Positions 1 through 8,718 of a stretch of 64,000 bases of DNA are shown here, piece after piece. A program made the position numbers and the translations under genes. Each line of letters opens with the position of its first letter. The stretch's first letter is position 1. The notes under the pieces are model-generated. The model made no database searches and had not been told where the DNA came from. It saw only the letters and a program-made list of their open reading frames with translations. The DNA comes from Bacteroidales bacterium (GTDB taxonomy: Bacteria; Bacteroidota; Bacteroidia; Bacteroidales; FEN-979), in NCBI GenBank assembly GCA_023229525.1, contig JALNZC010000002.1, positions 124,001 to 188,000 on the forward strand, given 5' to 3'.

Positions 1-374
1 TGAAAGACGGGATGAATGTTACTACTGATCTGGGGAACCGGCAAGCGGTCATGGATGTTGCCCAACAGTTACGTACAACCCTCAATTGCGAATATGTGCT
101 CACAACCATGTCGGAAAAAGGGATGGTGATCAGTATGAAAAACAAACAGGAAGAAAAAAGTATCTTCGTACCGGCACATATGCGCAGCATCTCCGATGTC
201 TCCGGCGCTGGTGATACGGTTATCAGTGTCGCTTCACTTTGTCTGGCCGCGAGAAGTTCTCCCTATGAACTGGCTTATATTTCAAATCTTGCCGGTGGAC
301 TGGTCTGTGAAGAGGTCGGTGTAGTTCCTATCAGCAAAGAAAAATTGCTGAAAGAAGTACTTACACTTCTTTGA
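1..374 (+). CDS. PfkB-family sugar kinase, C-terminal part (heptose-7-phosphate kinase-like)
   Basis: The reading frame is open from the first complete codon, so the gene begins before the window and only its last ~124 codons are visible. The motif SDVSGAGDT (about residue 61 counted from the first visible Met) is the PfkB/ribokinase signature 2, whose GAGD aspartate is the catalytic base. The following NLAGGLVCEEVGVVPIS segment resembles the end of RfaE1/HldE kinase domains, which phosphorylate D-glycero-D-manno-heptose-7-phosphate for LPS inner core or S-layer glycan synthesis. The protein stops after the kinase fold, so no cytidylyltransferase domain is fused at the C-terminus. The substrate is inferred from resemblance only; another PfkB sugar kinase is possible. 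Confidence 0.75.
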   Translation, partial: KDGMNVTTDLGNRQAVMDVAQQLRTTLNCEYVLTTMSEKGMVISMKNKQEEKSIFVPAHMRSISDVSGAGDTVISVASLCLAARSSPYELAYISNLAGGLVCEEVGVVPISKEKLLKEVLTLL

Positions 375-399
375 GAACGCCGGATTTTCACTTTTACCT

Positions 400-1632
400 A
401 TGAAAACGGATGCCGATGTTATCATTGCCGGTGCGGGTCCTGCCGGATCACTTGCTGCTTATGAACTGGCCATACATGGGGTAAATGTCCTGATTCTTGA
501 AAAATCGATTTTCCCAAGGTACAAAGTATGTGGCGCCGGACTGACCCATAAGATTTTGCATGAAATTCCTTTTGATGTTTCATCGGTTTTTGATACGACG
601 ATCCATTCCATTCAATTCTCCTGCGATTTTAAAGATGTTTTTACCCGGAATTCCCGCGAACCTATGATGTATTGTACCATGCGAGAGAAGCTCGATGCTT
701 TTCTGCTTGACATGGCAAAATCTGCCGGTGCCCGGGTTCAATTCGGAGAAAAAGTGAAAATGATAAGTCAAACAGAGAAAATGGTGGAGGTGACGACCCA
801 CACGGGTTTGTTTCATGCTTCCCTTGTAATTGGCGCCGATGGCGTTTCAAGCGCCGTGTCCCGGTCAGCAGATCTCCGGGATAATATCAGTCTTGGATTG
901 GCATGGGAAGCTGAAGTAAAGGTAGATCCGGAAATGGTAAAAAAATTTTCAAAGACGGTGTTTCTCGATTGGGGGACTTTCCCGGGTGGTTATGGATGGG
1001 TTTTCCCGAAAGATGATCATTTTTCAATCGGGGTAGGAGGGCCGGTATCACTGTCGAAATATATGATGCCTTATTATCAGAAGTTTCTCCGGTATCTGGA
1101 TACAGGATACAGGATACAGGATGCAGGATCCGGATTCCAGGTTTTGGAAACCATCTCCCTGAAATCCTGGCCAATCCCAATATGTAATAAAAAAAGCAAT
1201 TTTCACCATGGAAAAATACTGGTGGCCGGGGATGCCGGTGGATTGACCGATCCAATGACAGGGGAAGGTATCTTTTATGCCGTCAGAAGTGGAAAACTTG
1301 CTGCTGTTGCTTGTTTTGACTACTTGCAGGGGAAATCATATTCATTGGAAAGATACACGGAATCGATAAACCAGGAGTTAATGAACGAGTTGCTGGAAGC
1401 TAACCGGATTAAAAACCTGTTCAATATGGTTCCACTTAAAATACATCATTTGGTTCGGGACAAAGACCATGTTTGGCGGGCCTTCGGTAAAGTATTACGT
1501 GGGGAACGTTTGTACTCTGACGTTCGTAAAGGATTTGGAAAATGGAAGTTTTTATGGAGTATAACCTGCTGCCTCTCGAAGTGGGTATCAGATTATAAGG
1601 AAAAACACTTCAACAACACCACTCTAAAATAA
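400..1632 (+). CDS. geranylgeranyl reductase family FAD-dependent oxidoreductase
   Basis: A 410-residue flavoprotein. The N-terminal Rossmann motif GAGPAG (residues 11-16), the VCGAGL segment (~43), GADGVSSAVSR (~145) and the second FAD motif GDAGGLTDPMTGEGI (~278) are the ordered hallmarks of the geranylgeranyl reductase/squalene epoxidase-like family. Members reduce isoprenoid double bonds or hydroxylate lipophilic substrates; the substrate here is unknown. It starts 25 nt after the upstream kinase gene, so co-transcription is plausible. Residues ~231-247 are encoded by an in-frame heptanucleotide array (1091-1140) in the region between the two FAD motifs, probably a surface loop. Catalytic motifs on both sides are intact, so the protein is likely functional. 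Confidence 0.85.
   Translation: MKTDADVIIAGAGPAGSLAAYELAIHGVNVLILEKSIFPRYKVCGAGLTHKILHEIPFDVSSVFDTTIHSIQFSCDFKDVFTRNSREPMMYCTMREKLDAFLLDMAKSAGARVQFGEKVKMISQTEKMVEVTTHTGLFHASLVIGADGVSSAVSRSADLRDNISLGLAWEAEVKVDPEMVKKFSKTVFLDWGTFPGGYGWVFPKDDHFSIGVGGPVSLSKYMMPYYQKFLRYLDTGYRIQDAGSGFQVLETISLKSWPIPICNKKSNFHHGKILVAGDAGGLTDPMTGEGIFYAVRSGKLAAVACFDYLQGKSYSLERYTESINQELMNELLEANRIKNLFNMVPLKIHHLVRDKDHVWRAFGKVLRGERLYSDVRKGFGKWKFLWSITCCLSKWVSDYKEKHFNNTTLK
1091..1140 (+). repeat. heptamer array (GGATACA/GGATGCA) inside a coding region
   Basis: About six tandem 7-nt units of the ATCCTGC family in reverse orientation (GGATACA, GGATGCA). They are read in frame by the flavoprotein gene and encode a loop reading DTGYRIQDAGSG. 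Confidence 0.85.
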
Positions 1633-1674
1633 TCCTTTACCCTCACCTTCAACCCCACATCAAACGTCTAATCC

Positions 1675-1702
1675 CCCTCGTCCCTCGTCCTTCGTCCCTC
1701 AT
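1675..1702 (+). repeat. CCCTCGT heptamer array at the yqeY 3' end
   Basis: Four tandem heptamers (CCCTCGT, CCCTCGT, CCTTCGT, CCCTCAT) lie in the convergent gap between the flavoprotein and yqeY. The last unit contains the TCA that is the yqeY stop codon on the minus strand. This is the same family as the 18-unit array in batD. Confidence 0.85.
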
Positions 1703-2151
1703 CCCCCCAGCATCTTTTTTACGATCTCCGATATCATCTTATTATCCGCTTTGCCGGCCAGCTCTCTGAAAGCGATCCCCATCACTTTCCCCATATCTTT
1801 GATGGAAGTGGCGCCAGTTTGTTCCACCACTTTTGTGACCACTGCGGTGACTTCTTCTACGGAGAGTTGTTTTGGAAGGAAAGTTTCTATGATGGACGCT
1901 TCGAAAAGTTCTTTTTTCGCAAGGTCTTCCCGGTTGGCATTTCTATAGATATCGGCTGATTCGCGTCGTTGCTTAACTAATTTCTGAAGAATTTTCAGTT
2001 CTGTTGCCTCATCGATTTCACCGGTTGTTTCTTCCTTTGTTTTTTCGAGTAACAATGCCGCCTTAATGGCACGCAAGGCTTCGAGTTTTTCAGGATTTCG
2101 CGCCAACATTGTGGCTCTGATATCATCATTGATTTTCTGTTCGAGGTTCAT
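1699..2151 (-). CDS. GatB/YqeY domain-containing protein
   Basis: A 150-residue protein of the usual length for the YqeY family, whose fold matches the tail domain of GatB and GatE amidotransferase subunits. Recognisable segments are the N-terminal ...DIRATMLARNPEKLEALRAI, the central LVKQRRESADIYRNANREDL and the C-terminal MGKVMGIAFRELAGKADN. It is thought to bind tRNA or act in translation quality control, but its role is not settled. The ATG directly follows the ftsZ TAA with no spacer, so it is the last gene of the dcw operon, a linkage common in Bacteroidetes. Its stop codon is contributed by a heptamer repeat array. Confidence 0.88.
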   Translation of the reverse strand: MNLEQKINDDIRATMLARNPEKLEALRAIKAALLLEKTKEETTGEIDEATELKILQKLVKQRRESADIYRNANREDLAKKELFEASIIETFLPKQLSVEEVTAVVTKVVEQTGATSIKDMGKVMGIAFRELAGKADNKMISEIVKKMLGG

Positions 2152-3774
2152 TTAATCGACATTTTTATGAAGAAATGAATTTTCGCTACGGAGTTCAACC
2201 GATTTATCAGGGTTTTCGGAGAGCATTAATTTGGCAACTTGCGATTCCGAAGATGGTGTTGTTTCGTTTAGTTCGACATTCCGTCGTTTATATGCCGGAA
2301 TACTTTCGAGTTCATATAGGTTATTCTCGATTGGGGTATGGGTTTTCAATTTTTCACTCAGCGCCCGTAATTTGAAGATACGTTCAAAAGTTTTTTTATT
2401 GGGTAGTTCGGCGGATTCAGCTTCGTCTGTACGGGCAGGTGGACTTGCAGGTTTGACGGTATAATTCATGACTGGTTCCGGTTCCTGGACACGATCTACA
2501 TGTTGAAATTCGTGCACCAGGGTTTCCGTCGGTTCCGGTTGTTTTTCGGGTTCTGGTTTTTCCAGGATGAATTCAAAAGTCCGGATGTTTTCTATGGGTT
2601 CAAGTTCAGATTCCTGGACAAACGGGAAGAGTTCCGGGTTTGTTGTTGCTTTCCTGATCTCTTCCGGAGTGTCTGTCATTAAAGGAATTTCGGGATCCGG
2701 AACATATATGCGTTTTTCAACCTTTGGTGCAGGAGAATCGGAGTAGAGTGAATGAACCTTAACATCCACCGGCTTCATGGGGTCTTTTTGTTTGTGATCG
2801 TCATCAAAACCTGTTGCGATAATGGTGACACTGATCTTGTCATCGAGACTTTCATCAAAACCATTGCCCCAGATGACTTCTGCCGTCGATTTGGTCTTGT
2901 TCTGGATATAATCTGTGATCTCGGTGACTTCATCCATGGTTATTTCATTCTTCCCGGAAGAGATATAGAGTAGCAGGTTTCCAGCTCCTTCGATATCGTT
3001 GTTATCGAGCAAAGGTGAATTAAGCGCTTCTTCAACCGCCATCTGGGCACGGTTGGTCCCATTGGAAACGCCGGTTCCCATAATGGCTACTCCGCTGTTT
3101 TTCATGACAGTTTTAACATCTTCGAAGTCGACGTTAATATAGCCGGCCACAGTAATGATTTCAGCGATGCCTTTTGCAGCGGTGGTGAGTACATTATCGG
3201 CGCGTTTAAAAGCTTCCGAAAGGGGAAGGTCTCCGCATAACATGCGCAGTTTATCGTTGCTGATGATGAGGAGCGCATCCACATTTTGTTTTAGCTGCCG
3301 GATTCCATCCTCAGCCGATTGCCGGCGTTTTCTTCCTTCAAATGAAAAAGGAATTGTGACGATCCCAACGGTAAGTATGTCAAGTTCTTTTGAAATTTGT
3401 GCGATCACCGGGGCCGCACCGGTACCGGTTCCTCCCCCGAGCCCCGCTGTTATGAACAACATCTTGGTTCCCTTTTCGAGTACTGACCGTATATCTTCGG
3501 CGTTTTCAAGCGCAGCATTCCGGCCAACGGAAGGCGTTGCTCCGGCGCCTAAACCTCCGGTCAGGTTCGCACCAAGTTGGATTTTAACCGGAACCTGGCT
3601 CGATTCCATGGCCTGTGCGTCGGTATTGCATATGATAAAGTCGACGCCTTTAATACCCTGACGAAACATGTGGTTCACGGCATTGCTGCCACCTCCGCCA
3701 ACACCCATGACTTTAATAATAGATGATTGGTTTTTAGGTAAATCGAATTTTAAAATGTCGGCCATTTTTATCAT
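2152..3774 (-). CDS. ftsZ: cell division GTPase FtsZ
   Basis: Tubulin-like GTPase that polymerises into the cytokinetic ring. The N-terminal GVGGGGSNAVNHM (residues ~24-36) and the tubulin signature GGGTGTGAAP (~112-121) form the GTP-binding site, and NTDAQA and the T7-loop region are present. At 540 residues it is much longer than the ~380 of enterobacterial FtsZ: after the GTPase core there is a Pro/Glu-rich linker, and the tail contains IPAYKRRNVELN, the conserved C-terminal segment of Bacteroidetes FtsZ. The start could be Met1 or Met4 (MADILKFDLP). It follows ftsA by 88 nt, the widest gap in the operon, so an additional ftsZ promoter may lie there. Confidence 0.97.
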   Translation of the reverse strand: MIKMADILKFDLPKNQSSIIKVMGVGGGGSNAVNHMFRQGIKGVDFIICNTDAQAMESSQVPVKIQLGANLTGGLGAGATPSVGRNAALENAEDIRSVLEKGTKMLFITAGLGGGTGTGAAPVIAQISKELDILTVGIVTIPFSFEGRKRRQSAEDGIRQLKQNVDALLIISNDKLRMLCGDLPLSEAFKRADNVLTTAAKGIAEIITVAGYINVDFEDVKTVMKNSGVAIMGTGVSNGTNRAQMAVEEALNSPLLDNNDIEGAGNLLLYISSGKNEITMDEVTEITDYIQNKTKSTAEVIWGNGFDESLDDKISVTIIATGFDDDHKQKDPMKPVDVKVHSLYSDSPAPKVEKRIYVPDPEIPLMTDTPEEIRKATTNPELFPFVQESELEPIENIRTFEFILEKPEPEKQPEPTETLVHEFQHVDRVQEPEPVMNYTVKPASPPARTDEAESAELPNKKTFERIFKLRALSEKLKTHTPIENNLYELESIPAYKRRNVELNETTPSSESQVAKLMLSENPDKSVELRSENSFLHKNVD

Positions 3775-3862
3775 TTTTTGGGTTGAATAAAAATATTAAT
3801 AAAGATTTATGAAAACGCTGTCGATTCTTTTTTTTATTAACAGTTTAATTGTTAATAGCGGA

Positions 3863-5197
3863 TCACTCCACATCCTCTTCGAAAATATTCCGGATTTTGT
3901 CAAGAAACCGGTCCGGAAATCCCTTCACTGACTTCGACAGATCTTTCGGTTTCTTATCCCTGAACCGTTTTTTCTTGCCTTCAGGTTGTACCGTCTCTTC
4001 TTCTGCCACCGGTTCTTCCGGCTTCATTTTTTCCATCTCCTTTTCATAACGGACTATGCCTTCGATGACCAATCCGATTCCTGTTGCATGCATGGGACTT
4101 GTCATCTCAGCCGGTACCTCGCTGGCAAGATGTTCATTCGGGTAACCGATTCGGGTGTCGAGCCCGGTCATGAATTCGGTGAGTTGAGCTATATGTTTCA
4201 GGTGTGCGCCTCCCCCTGTAAGAACTATCCCTCCGATAAGCTTCTTCTCATATCCGGAATTCCTGATCTCATAATATATGTGTTCGATGATTTCCTCCAT
4301 ACGGGCCTGAATAATGTTTGCCAGGTTCTTCAGGCTGATCTCTTTGGGAGTGCGGCCACGAAGCCCTGGAATGGCGACAATCTCTTCTTCCCTGTTCTCA
4401 CGGGCAAGAGCAGATCCGAATTTCACCTTCAACTCCTCAGCGTGTTTTTTTATGATCGAACAGCCCTCTTTGATATCCTCGGTAATGATCTCGCCGCCCA
4501 ACGGGATGACAGCCGTATGTCGTATAATCCCGGCATGAAAAATAGCAATGTCAGAGGTGCCTCCACCAATGTCGACAAGTACCACACCTGCCTCCTTTTC
4601 TTCATCACTCAATACCGCTTCAGAAGAAGCAATCGGTTCCAGAATGAGTTCAACCACTTCAAGTCCTGCCTTACGCACACATTTGTAAATATTTTTTGCA
4701 GCCGCGGTCTGCCCGATAATAATATGAAAATTAGCCTCCAGGGAACTGCCGATCATTCCTTTCGGTGTCATGATGCCATTTTCACCATCAATGCTGAATT
4801 CCTGGGGAATCACATCAAGAATTTCCTCCCCCGGGTTCATGTTGAGGTTATACATGCTGTTGCACAGTTTATCAATGTCCTCCTGACTGATCTCAATTTC
4901 GCTGTTTTCACGAATAATATTCCCGCGATGCTGCAAACTTTTAATATGCAATCCGGCAATACCGACATTGACAAATTTAATATCCACCCCGGATTTAACA
5001 GAGGCCTCGGCCACTGCATCTTTAATTGATTGTACGGTATTGTCAATGTTGGCTACAATACCCCGCTTCACCCCAATCGAAGGAACTTTTCCGTATCCCA
5101 GAATCTCAATTTTCCCATGTTCGTTTTTTCGACCGACTATAACTGCAATTTTTGTTGTACCGATGTCGAGACCTACAATGATGCCTGAATTTTTCAT
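3863..5197 (-). CDS. ftsA: cell division protein FtsA
   Basis: Actin-like ATPase that tethers FtsZ filaments to the inner membrane. The start GLDIGTTKIAVIVG is the phosphate-1 motif of the actin/Hsp70 fold; VVLVDIGGGTSDIAIF (~205) is phosphate-2; GGIVLTGGGAHLK (~325) is the adenosine motif. Residues between the first two motifs cover the FtsA-specific SHS2/1C domain. At 444 residues it is somewhat longer than E. coli FtsA (420) and has an acidic/basic tail ending in KIRNIFEEDVE, a plausible amphipathic membrane-targeting helix. It lies 18 nt downstream of ftsQ in the dcw operon. Confidence 0.96.
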   Translation of the reverse strand: MKNSGIIVGLDIGTTKIAVIVGRKNEHGKIEILGYGKVPSIGVKRGIVANIDNTVQSIKDAVAEASVKSGVDIKFVNVGIAGLHIKSLQHRGNIIRENSEIEISQEDIDKLCNSMYNLNMNPGEEILDVIPQEFSIDGENGIMTPKGMIGSSLEANFHIIIGQTAAAKNIYKCVRKAGLEVVELILEPIASSEAVLSDEEKEAGVVLVDIGGGTSDIAIFHAGIIRHTAVIPLGGEIITEDIKEGCSIIKKHAEELKVKFGSALARENREEEIVAIPGLRGRTPKEISLKNLANIIQARMEEIIEHIYYEIRNSGYEKKLIGGIVLTGGGAHLKHIAQLTEFMTGLDTRIGYPNEHLASEVPAEMTSPMHATGIGLVIEGIVRYEKEMEKMKPEEPVAEEETVQPEGKKKRFRDKKPKDLSKSVKGFPDRFLDKIRNIFEEDVE

Positions 5198-5215
5198 ATG
5201 ATAGTTATATGTTAA

Positions 5216-6019
5216 TTATATTTTAGAACACACCACTTGATTCTTGTATTTAATATTGATGATATTGTATTTATTCCAGCCGATTTTATTGAGACCAAAC
5301 CGGTAAAAAGCAAAAAGCTTCTGAAATTTCTCTTCCAGATCGTTTGCCTTTCCCATCAGGATAACATGATCACCGATCCGCGGAATAAGTTCAAATTCAT
5401 ATTGCTCATTGACATAGATCTGATCAATCTGCGCTTTAAGGAATTTATCGTGTGAAATATACATCGACAGTTTATAAAGACTCATCATCAGCGAATCGTA
5501 ATAAATGGAATCGGAAATGATCATGCGATTGACCCTGTAATTTGGATTTTTAATATATGAATCGTCAATGACTCCATTTGCAACCAATACCCGGGCTGAA
5601 AAATTGGGATTGGCCGGAAGGAAGGCGCCGGCTTCATCAAGATAGAACGTCTCGTATCGGCGATTAATAATACGCAAAAGCGGTTCCCGCTGCTTTACAT
5701 CGATAAATAATTCACCTTTATGATTCTCATAAACCGAGACATTGGCCACGTAAGGTTGGCTCATGATGGTTTTTTCGAGAGCTCCGGTATTGATGTAACC
5801 GAGCGGTTTGCCAACAGGCAATCCTGCTGTTTTTCTAAGGATCGAATCAATATTTTCTTTTGTAATCAATATGTCGGCAACGCCGTAATCGATCACGATC
5901 CGCACTGCGGTACACGTCCGGTTATATTGGTTTATCTCCACAAAGCCGACAAGCACGAAGGCCCCGGAGAAAAGAATTACCCATACACAGATTTTCAATA
6001 TTTTTAAAAACTTCTTCAT
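5216..6019 (-). CDS. ftsQ: cell division protein FtsQ/DivIB
   Basis: A 267-residue bitopic membrane protein with a short Lys-rich cytoplasmic N-terminus, one hydrophobic segment (~10-28) and a periplasmic domain that begins with a POTRA-like region (ADILITKENIDSILRKTAG). The motif LEKTIMSQPYVANVSVYENHKGELFIDVKQREPLLRI matches the FtsQ pattern in shortened form. FtsQ bridges the early divisome with FtsL/FtsB. Position between murC (6 nt upstream) and ftsA (18 nt downstream) is the conserved dcw order, which is the strongest support because FtsQ sequences diverge quickly. Confidence 0.92.
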   Translation of the reverse strand: MKKFLKILKICVWVILFSGAFVLVGFVEINQYNRTCTAVRIVIDYGVADILITKENIDSILRKTAGLPVGKPLGYINTGALEKTIMSQPYVANVSVYENHKGELFIDVKQREPLLRIINRRYETFYLDEAGAFLPANPNFSARVLVANGVIDDSYIKNPNYRVNRMIISDSIYYDSLMMSLYKLSMYISHDKFLKAQIDQIYVNEQYEFELIPRIGDHVILMGKANDLEEKFQKLFAFYRFGLNKIGWNKYNIINIKYKNQVVCSKI

Positions 6020-6025
6020 TCTTTA

Positions 6026-7423
6026 TTAAATATTACTCAATGCATTGGTGATGGGGTTAACCAATTGATCGATATCACCGGCGCCAAGGGTCAACAGTAT
6101 TTCTGGCTTGTTTTTCTCCAGTAATGAAACCACTTCGTTTTTCGTAACTATTTTTTTTATTTTCAGTTGGACCAGATCCAATAACATTCTGGAATCCACT
6201 CCTTTTATTGGTTTTTCACGGGCCGGGTAAATATCGAGCAGTAACAATTCATCGAGTAATTCCAGACTTCGGGCAAAACCAGTGGCCAGGTCCCGGGTCC
6301 TTGAAAAAAGGTGCGGTTGAAAAACTCCCGTAATCTTTTTACCGGGGTACATTGCGCGGACAGCGCTGATGCAGGCCCGGAGCTCTTCAGGATGATGTGC
6401 ATAATCATCAATGTATACAAGATTATCATTTCGTATCCTGAAATCGAAACGCCGCTGAACACCGCGGTAACTTCGAAGCGCATCTTTCAGGTACGCTTCG
6501 TCTATACCAAGAAGGTGACCTGCTGCCAGAGCAGCAACCGCATTTTCAAGGTTGAACCAACCGGGAACACCCAAAACAATATTTTCTATGATCCCATCGG
6601 GCATCACCAGGTCAAAATGGAACAGATCCTGCTCCACCCGGACTTTTTTAGCATAAAATCCAGCTTCATTATGAAGTGAATATGAGTAGTTGGAATATGT
6701 GTTTTTTTGAATGGATGTAAGACCAACGCCTTGTTTCATGATGAGCGAACCTCCGGTGGCAATATGCGAGGTAAATTCTTCAAACGTTTTTTTCAAGTTA
6801 CCCGGATGACTATAAATATCAAGATGATCAGGATCTGCCGATGTGATAATGGCAATAAATGGCGCCAATTGGAGGAATGACCTGTCATATTCGTCGGCCT
6901 CGACAACACAAAAGGTGGCGGGCTGGTGAGATAGTGAGGTGGTGAGATGGTAAGGTGGTGAGTTGGTGAGAAAATTGGTTCCGTAATTTTTCGAGATACC
7001 TCCCAGAAAAGCAAGGAAATCCACATTGGCACAATGCAGGATATGCGCAATCAAAGTGGAAATGGTTGTTTTACCATGGGTTCCAGCAACAGCTATGGTT
7101 TTATGGGGAGCCGATATCATGCCAAGTACCTCCGCCCTTTTTTTCAGGGGAAGTTCCTTTCCCTTATAATAAAGAAATTCGGCGTTATCCAATGGAATCG
7201 CAGGAGTATAAATAACCAGATCAGGTTTTTCGGGAATGAGGTTAATATTTTCTTCAAAATGAATCGGAATACCCTCACGGATAAGCTGATCGGTAAGGGT
7301 AGTTGGGGTTTTGTCATAACCCGAGACCCTTATACCCCGGAGTACAAAATATCGTGCCAGTGCACTCATGCCGATACCTCCGATACCGATAAAATAAACC
7401 GATTTTATTTTCTCTATAACCAT
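6026..7423 (-). CDS. murC: UDP-N-acetylmuramate--L-alanine ligase MurC
   Basis: Adds L-alanine to UDP-MurNAc, the first step of stem-peptide synthesis in the cytoplasm. Visible are the N-terminal Rossmann motif GIGGIGMSALA (~12-22), the ATP-binding GTHGKTT (~115), VEADEYDRSFL (~175) and YIDDYAHHPEE (~340). Length is 465 residues. Just before VEADEYDRS there is an insertion of ~15 residues (NSPPYHLTTSLSHQ) encoded by tandem octamers (6921-6972), next to but not inside the catalytic motif. The start ATG overlaps the murG stop codon (TGATG), indicating translational coupling. Confidence 0.95.
   Translation of the reverse strand: MVIEKIKSVYFIGIGGIGMSALARYFVLRGIRVSGYDKTPTTLTDQLIREGIPIHFEENINLIPEKPDLVIYTPAIPLDNAEFLYYKGKELPLKKRAEVLGMISAPHKTIAVAGTHGKTTISTLIAHILHCANVDFLAFLGGISKNYGTNFLTNSPPYHLTTSLSHQPATFCVVEADEYDRSFLQLAPFIAIITSADPDHLDIYSHPGNLKKTFEEFTSHIATGGSLIMKQGVGLTSIQKNTYSNYSYSLHNEAGFYAKKVRVEQDLFHFDLVMPDGIIENIVLGVPGWFNLENAVAALAAGHLLGIDEAYLKDALRSYRGVQRRFDFRIRNDNLVYIDDYAHHPEELRACISAVRAMYPGKKITGVFQPHLFSRTRDLATGFARSLELLDELLLLDIYPAREKPIKGVDSRMLLDLVQLKIKKIVTKNEVVSLLEKNKPEILLTLGAGDIDQLVNPITNALSNI
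6921..6972 (-). repeat. GGTGAGAT octamer array inside murC
   Basis: Six 8-nt units on the plus strand (GGTGAGAT, AGTGAGGT, GGTGAGAT, GGTAAGGT, GGTGAGTT, GGTGAGAA) are translated in antisense as a PPYHLTTSLSHQP loop of MurC. The same octamer family recurs intergenically at 39174-39265. Confidence 0.85.
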
Positions 7424-8718
7424 CAGGAGGGTTGGTTTTTATTATCAGATACTGGATACTGGATACCGGATACTGGATCGTTCAAAGAGAAACGCGGAAT
7501 TAATTTTACTGCTTCATCAGCTATCTTTTCGGCAGCGTCTGGAATACCCAATGGAGCCATATGCATTTTCAGGCTTATTTGAAGAGCCTGATTCTCCATT
7601 ACTCGAGTGATCATTGTTCCTAATTTTTCAATCGCTTCCTGATCTCTGATCATCAATGCAGCCTTTTGCCCGACCAGGGCCAGTGCATTTTTTGTCTGAT
7701 GATCTTCAGCCACATTGGGTGATGGGATGAGTATGGTCGGTTTGGCAACAACACATAGCTCAGAAATGGCAATGGCACCGGCACGCGAAATAATCAGATC
7801 GGATACTGAATAGGCCAGGTCCATCCGGTCGATAAAGGGGAGGAGAACAAGATGCTGGATACTGGATACTGGATGCTGGATATCGGGTGATGGATGACAA
7901 ATGACGAAATCCCACTTTTGAATAAGGGGACTCTGCAAAGATTCTGAGACTTCAGAATTAGATACTTTATCTAACATCCAGCATCCAGCATCCAGCATCT
8001 CCTTACAGATTGATTCGAAATAGAATTTTCCCGTCTGCCATAAAAGCTGGATCTTCGTTTGGTTTACTTCAGACGATTCTCTGACAAATTTCAACATGGC
8101 TTGATTAATGGTTGCGGCGCCCAGACTGCCGCCCAGAACCAATACCACTTTTGTTTTTTCTTTTATGCCAAAATATGTCCTTGCCTCATTTTCTTTGCCA
8201 GCAAGGTTTAATAAGTCCTGGCGGATGGGATTTCCGGTAATTATAATCTTTTCACCGGGAAAAAATTTCTCCATTCCTTCGTATGCCACACAGATCTTTT
8301 GCACTTTACTTGCCAGTAACCGGTTTGTGACTCCAGGATAGGAATTCTGTTCCTGGATCAGGCATGGAATGTTTTTTGAAGCGGCAATCCTTAACGTGGG
8401 ACCGCTCGCATAACCGCCCACCCCAATCACCACATCGGGCCTGAACCTGGAAATGACAGACCTGGCTTTTATCAAGCTGGCCATCAGCTTGAACGGGAAC
8501 CCCAGGTTTTTCAGGGTAAGCCTTCGCTGAAATCCACTTATATTCAATCCTTCGATACGATACCCGGCAGCCGGTACTTTTTCCATTTCCATCCGGCCAA
8601 TAGCGCCGATGAAAAGGATATTTATGTCCTTTATCTTCGCCTTGAGTGCATTTGCAATGGCAATGGCCGGGAAAACATGCCCGCCGGTTCCGCCTCCGCT
8701 GATGATAACCCGTGTCAT
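7423..8718 (-). CDS. murG: UDP-GlcNAc:lipid I GlcNAc transferase MurG
   Basis: Peripheral membrane GT28 enzyme that turns lipid I into lipid II. Motifs are GGGTGGHVFPAIAIA (~8-22), GVGGYASGP (~97), EQNSYPGVTNR (~122-132), GGSLGAATINQ (~195), ISRAGAIAISE (~310) and the UDP-contacting PSPNVAEDHQTKNA (~334). The protein has 431 residues against ~365 usual. The excess is explained by an in-frame insertion of about 50 residues (DNA 7851-7999) between FESICKE and LLPFIDRMDLAYS, plus a C-terminal tail (DPVSGIQYPVSD) from a second array (7446-7480). Both lie outside the motifs, so activity may be retained. It overlaps ftsW by 4 nt. Confidence 0.95.
   Translation of the reverse strand: MTRVIISGGGTGGHVFPAIAIANALKAKIKDINILFIGAIGRMEMEKVPAAGYRIEGLNISGFQRRLTLKNLGFPFKLMASLIKARSVISRFRPDVVIGVGGYASGPTLRIAASKNIPCLIQEQNSYPGVTNRLLASKVQKICVAYEGMEKFFPGEKIIITGNPIRQDLLNLAGKENEARTYFGIKEKTKVVLVLGGSLGAATINQAMLKFVRESSEVNQTKIQLLWQTGKFYFESICKEMLDAGCWMLDKVSNSEVSESLQSPLIQKWDFVICHPSPDIQHPVSSIQHLVLLPFIDRMDLAYSVSDLIISRAGAIAISELCVVAKPTILIPSPNVAEDHQTKNALALVGQKAALMIRDQEAIEKLGTMITRVMENQALQISLKMHMAPLGIPDAAEKIADEAVKLIPRFSLNDPVSGIQYPVSDNKNQPS
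7446..7480 (-). repeat. heptamer array at the murG 3' end
   Basis: Units GATACTG, GATACTG, GATACCG, GATACTG on the plus strand extend the MurG C-terminus by about 12 residues beyond the usual family end. Confidence 0.8.
7851..7999 (-). repeat. inverted-repeat-bounded insertion in murG
   Basis: The segment begins with GATGCTGGAT followed by further GATACTG/GATGCTG units and ends with three ATCCAGC units closing in ATCCAGCATC, so the two arms are inverted copies of one heptamer array. They enclose ~85 nt of non-repetitive DNA. The whole 149-nt block is read through in frame by murG. The arrangement is MITE-like, but no target-site duplication is obvious. Confidence 0.75.

Noticed and set aside
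3836..3856. Hairpin ATTAACA/TGTTAAT between ftsA and ftsZ as a terminator
   Set aside because: A weak A+T stem with no T-tract after it in the direction of transcription, and it would split an essential operon.
3155..5029. Long open frames antisense to ftsZ and ftsA (168 and 347 codons)
   Set aside because: They are the antisense of well-conserved genes, with no recognisable protein features.
7851..7999. Insertion sequence in murG
   Set aside because: Too short, no transposase frame and no clear target duplication; kept as a repeat-bounded insert instead.
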